DNA from: Nemertoderma westbladi
Taxonomy: Eukaryota > Xenacoelomorpha > Nemertodermatida > Nemertodermatidae
Length of the DNA: 33,285 nucleotides
Assembly (NCBI GenBank): GCA_032718475.1
Contig: JAUCBJ010006268.1
Span: 1-33,285, forward strand
Reading direction: 5' to 3'
Shown piece by piece: positions 30,120-33,285 of the stretch; position 1 is the stretch's first letter; each line of letters opens with the position of its first letter. A program made the position numbers and the translations under genes. Under the pieces are notes generated by a model that was not told where the DNA came from, did no database searches, and saw nothing but the letters and a program-made list of their open reading frames with translations.

Positions 30120-31852
30120 ATAAATCTCTAGTTAAGAACAATATAAACACAATTGTATCTGAATAATGGAGAAATAAAATGTGGTTGAAATTAATTAAAT
30201 AATAATGTAGAAAGAAGATTTATATATATTATATACAGTATATTGATATATTACCATTATATAAACATATTTCAATGAAGGATGCTAATTTCTGGCATTC
30301 ACAACGTTATGAAATATGTAAAACCCACAGACGGCCTACGTAGACAAATAAATCGTAAGGAACATAGTTGAGGACACGCCCTCGTTATTAATGCCTAGTG
30401 AAGTGTGATAATTACGATTGAACCAACTTTGTATATCATTCTCAATGTTTGGGAATTGCAAAAACATTCAGTTCTCGAACAAATATATCAATAAGGGTAT
30501 GTGTAAGACATTTTGACTGGGGGTGGGGGGAAAGCCCAACCCCCCCCCCCCCCCCCCCCTCGTCAATTCTCACCACGCCCCCCCTACCCCAACTAAAAAT
30601 TATAATTGAATTGTAGCTTGTTTAAGTTTTGGTATAAAGGGGTGAGACCAACGATGAGAGTGAATAAGCTGAAAATTTTTAAAAATTAACAGGAAAGTGT
30701 AGATAAATAAAACTAAGGAGAGGATTCGGTTTGGAAATATGGGGGTATTAGTCATACTGTAGTAGGTGTTATTGATGGCAAAAGTGTGGCCCATAATTAA
30801 TGGTATAAGCCGAATCTTTATACGTTAATGTGCATAAGTAGAAGGGAGACAGGAGCGAAACGAGGGGGAAATTATTTTAAAGATGTTGAGATCACATAAA
30901 GCGAACTTTTTTCTAATGATTTTACAGTTTACTATAATGATGGCAACCCACTGTAGTACTAAAATTATAATACACAGTAGGGAACTGATTTACAAGGAAA
31001 CATTTTTGCCTCTCCTTACCGATAGCTGAGAGTTTTCCCTGATATTAAACTCTAGTAAAAGAGAGAAAAGTAGCTGTTAGTTTTGTGTAACTGATTCAAT
31101 TACCCGAATTCCTATATCATACGTTTACAGTGTAGTTTATTCATGTTTCTAATACATTTACTGTTTTACCGTTATCAGTTCATTTATTTTTAAATTATTT
31201 TTGAGAAAGATAATCGGATATAGATTTACTTCGGCTTCCAGATTTTGTATGTTGGATACCAAAAGTACTAATATCCGGCCGGATATCCGGTGCATTGCGT
31301 CTTAAATTGGAAAACGTTATAAGTTAAACCTCCGATTTGAAAATAACCCCGAACTTTAGAATATGAAGACCTACCAAACTATTCCTTAATACGGCGCGCT
31401 TTAAAAATGAGGCACTTGACATAACCCAAGTTTGAATTGTAAGGATACCGTTTTAAATTATCTTAAATTAAATCATCTAGAAATATTGATACGCCCATTG
31501 TTTTTTGGCTAAAATAATTCGTATTACATGTAATATATAGTACTCGAAGCACACTCAGTGAATTTTGAATGGATCCTTTTCAAACTAATAAAGCATTCAT
31601 TCATAAGTTGCAAATCTTGCTGATTTGATCAAAATGTTGGCGAAATATGTTTTCTATCAGGGGATCTAGAGAGCCGTGCTCCGACACAAGATTAATATGG
31701 TTAATATTGATAAATAAGGTTAATTAATATGAAATAACGTAAAATCAATAAATTATTTGGTGACCTCAACTTAAAGGAAGTATATTAATTATATAAAACA
31801 ATTGCAAACAAAAATATAATATGAATAAACCAAGATAAAAGTATCTGGATTC
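30120..31852. other. Intergenic spacer between convergent genes
   Basis: It lies between the 3' ends of ANKMY1 (+) and the C19orf47-like gene (-). It contains a 20-bp C run (30540-30559) in a locally G/C-rich patch and a small palindrome ATATCCGGCCGGATAT (about 31271-31286). No coding potential seen. Confidence 0.45.
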
Positions 31853-31923
31853 CTTCTATCCAGGGATCGTACGGTACTACCGCTACCGCAAAAAGTAACT
31901 ACCGTACGATCCCTGCTTCTATC
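31853..31923. mobile_element. 55-bp hairpin MITE with perfect 8-bp target duplication
   Basis: The element proper is 31861-31915. It begins CAGGGATCGTACGGTA and ends TACCGTACGATCCCTG, a perfect 16-bp inverted pair around a ~23-bp loop. Identical 8-mers CTTCTATC flank it (31853-31860 and 31916-31923). CAGGG...CCCTG ends plus an 8-bp duplication are hAT-like. It sits in the 3' UTR of the C19orf47-like gene, two bases after its stop codon. Confidence 0.85.
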
Positions 31924-31924
31924 C

Positions 31925-33285
31925 TCACCCAATCCGTTTGAACACACTGTCTTTACTTTGAGTCGTTGTGGAAGAGGATTTATTGAGCTGAATAATCCCC
32001 GGTTTATTTCCCCCTAATTCTACTTTATTTCCTCCCACTTTATTTCCCCCAACTCTCACTTTATTTCCCTCGACAATCACTTTATTCCCCCCCGACGTGC
32101 TAGGAGCCGCGCTGTTTCCCCTCCGTATGGCCCGCTTCCGATCCACGGTGATGGTGAACTTCGGGGAATCCGCCAACCCGGGTTTCTTCTTCCCCGGGTC
32201 TCTCGTATGAACCCGTTTCAGTTGAACGCGACTGGGCCCGGGGACTCCGATCCTATCGGCGACGGGTTTCCGCTCGGGTTTCCCGCCCCCCAGACGGGTG
32301 AACACGCTCGCGGTGATCTCGCGTTCCGCCAGCACGTAGGTGGGCTCTGGGGCGGAGCCCAGCCGCTGTTTGATAGAGGGCGCGGCGATAACAGCCCGCG
32401 GGGCGCGGGACGGGTCCAGCACGCCGGCGTAGGCCAACGCGCCGGGTTCATCTACAAACTCGTCGCCAAAGTCGTCTGATTCATCGTCAAAGTCATCCTC
32501 AATGACGTCCTCAAAATCCACATCTAAGTTCCTAAGTTTGAAGACGACAGGCGGTTGAGCTGGCGTCTCCACGAAAGGGAGGCGCATTACCTTGGGTTCG
32601 CGTGGGCCCTCGGCCAATGGGAGGCCGGCGTTGGCCGACATTACCACGGTCCGTTTAGCGAGTGGGACTACGGTCTGCAGCGGGGCTTCCCGCGGTCTAC
32701 CAACGGGATCCGCTCGCGCCACGTTCACTTTCAGGTCGCCCGGTACCTTCCTCACGACCTGCTCCGTCTTTGTGCCGTTGGTTTCCCGACGCGCCGCTGT
32801 CTGACTCTGCGCGTTGAGCGCTCGCGAGAGAGTTCGCTCGGTAGCCGAACTGACAACGGGCTTCTGCGCAACAGGCTTCTTCACAGCGTTCGTTGTAACA
32901 GTAGTTTGTTTCGTAACACCGCCAGATTGTTTCGTCGCAGCGCCAGATGGTTTTAACACAACACCGGACTGTTTCGTGTTCGTCGCGCTAACAGGCTGTT
33001 TCGTCGCCCCACCAGACTCTTTCGTAACAACACCAGACTGTTTCGTCGCACCGCCAGACGGTTTCGTAACAACACCAGACTGTTTCGTCGTCCCACCGAC
33101 TGGTTTCGTTGCAGTGCCTGTTTGTTTCGCACTAGCGACGTTTTGTGCTTCGTACATAGCTTCCCCAGCCATCGAGGACACTTTCGTTGTGGTATCCTGA
33201 GCGTGCACCGCTTTGGCGTGTTTGGTTATCGCGATAATATCACCAATTGCAACTATACCCATGTCCTGGAGAATTTCTTTGTTTA
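31925..33285 (-). CDS. C19orf47: C19orf47-like SAM-domain protein (5' partial)
   Basis: The minus-strand frame is open to the window edge and ends with TGA at 31925-31927. The first visible residues, NKEILQDMGIVAIGDIIAI then TKHAKAVH, match the end of the SAM-like domain of C19orf47 proteins (from memory, LNKEI...LGV..VGDIIAILKHAK), so the real start is outside and the Met at 33262 is internal. A Thr/Ser/Gly/Lys repeat region follows (TKQSGVVTKPSGGATKQSG, encoded ~32880-33120), then an acidic block (FEDVIEDDFDDESDDFGDEF), LAYAGVLD, SVFTRLG, a GGNKV repeat region and a terminal SVFKRIG. The YAGVL and SVF.RLG motifs recur in the family. Function is poorly defined; SAM domains mediate oligomerisation. 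The coding region is more G/C-rich than its surroundings and shows no intron. Confidence 0.7.
   Translation of the reverse strand, partial: NKEILQDMGIVAIGDIIAITKHAKAVHAQDTTTKVSSMAGEAMYEAQNVASAKQTGTATKPVGGTTKQSGVVTKPSGGATKQSGVVTKESGGATKQPVSATNTKQSGVVLKPSGAATKQSGGVTKQTTVTTNAVKKPVAQKPVVSSATERTLSRALNAQSQTAARRETNGTKTEQVVRKVPGDLKVNVARADPVGRPREAPLQTVVPLAKRTVVMSANAGLPLAEGPREPKVMRLPFVETPAQPPVVFKLRNLDVDFEDVIEDDFDDESDDFGDEFVDEPGALAYAGVLDPSRAPRAVIAAPSIKQRLGSAPEPTYVLAEREITASVFTRLGGGKPERKPVADRIGVPGPSRVQLKRVHTRDPGKKKPGLADSPKFTITVDRKRAIRRGNSAAPSTSGGNKVIVEGNKVRVGGNKVGGNKVELGGNKPGIIQLNKSSSTTTQSKDSVFKRIG
32880..33115 (-). repeat. Coding repeat in the C19orf47-like gene
   Basis: Degenerate tandem units of 24-36 bp based on ACGAAACAGTCTGGTGTTGT encode TKQSGVV/TKPSGGA-type peptides. 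They make the opposite strand open as well (CFVAPPDGFVTTPD-like); that is an artefact. Confidence 0.85.

Noticed and set aside
31271-31286. Palindrome ATATCCGGCCGGATAT
   Set aside because: Too short, and no flanking duplication or gene context to give it meaning.
32207-33200. Long plus-strand frames opposite the C19orf47-like gene
   Set aside because: Shadows caused by G/C-rich, repetitive coding sequence on the minus strand.

Overview
This is nuclear DNA of an invertebrate animal. The evidence is spliced genes with GT-AG introns, AATAAA signals, animal gene families (SPATA1, CaMKK, ANKMY1, C19orf47), non-LTR retrotransposon fragments, hAT-type miniature elements and a tRNA-derived SINE. The background is AT-rich and repeat-laden. 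An invertebrate deuterostome such as an ascidian is my best guess, but the sequence does not prove a taxon.

Layout. 597-2068 (+): last three coding exons of a SPATA1-like coiled-coil gene; its first visible intron begins with a 40-bp minisatellite made of copies of the exon end plus its splice donor. 2069-4036: spacer with a ~530-bp inverted-repeat element. 4037-5221 (+): intronless calcineurin-B-like EF-hand protein with a proline-rich insertion. 5222-11226: transposon-dominated spacer with a 298-bp hAT-type MITE, a degenerate ORF remnant and a ~1.1-kb near-perfect palindrome. 11227-16837 (+): two-exon CaMKK gene split by a 4.5-kb intron that holds a SINE and some unidentified open frames. 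16838-20616: tandem arrays (15 bp, ~150 bp, ~165 bp) and a LINE endonuclease remnant. 20617-21762 (-): intronless two-finger C2H2 protein. 22026-25953: LINE reverse transcriptase (-), LINE C-terminal remnant (+) and two nonautonomous DNA elements with terminal inverted repeats. 26637-30119 (+): intronless ANKMY1 (MORN, ankyrin, MYND). 30120-31924: spacer ending in a 55-bp hairpin element with a perfect 8-bp target duplication. 31925-33285 (-): C19orf47-like SAM-domain protein, cut by the window edge.

The genes do not form an operon and lie on both strands. SPATA1 and ANKMY1 families are associated with sperm or cilia, while the EF-hand protein and CaMKK belong to calcium signalling; any functional clustering is speculative. 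Four of the six protein genes show no intron in their visible coding region, which is unusual for an animal and worth checking. Nine long G or C homopolymers are a second window-wide oddity.
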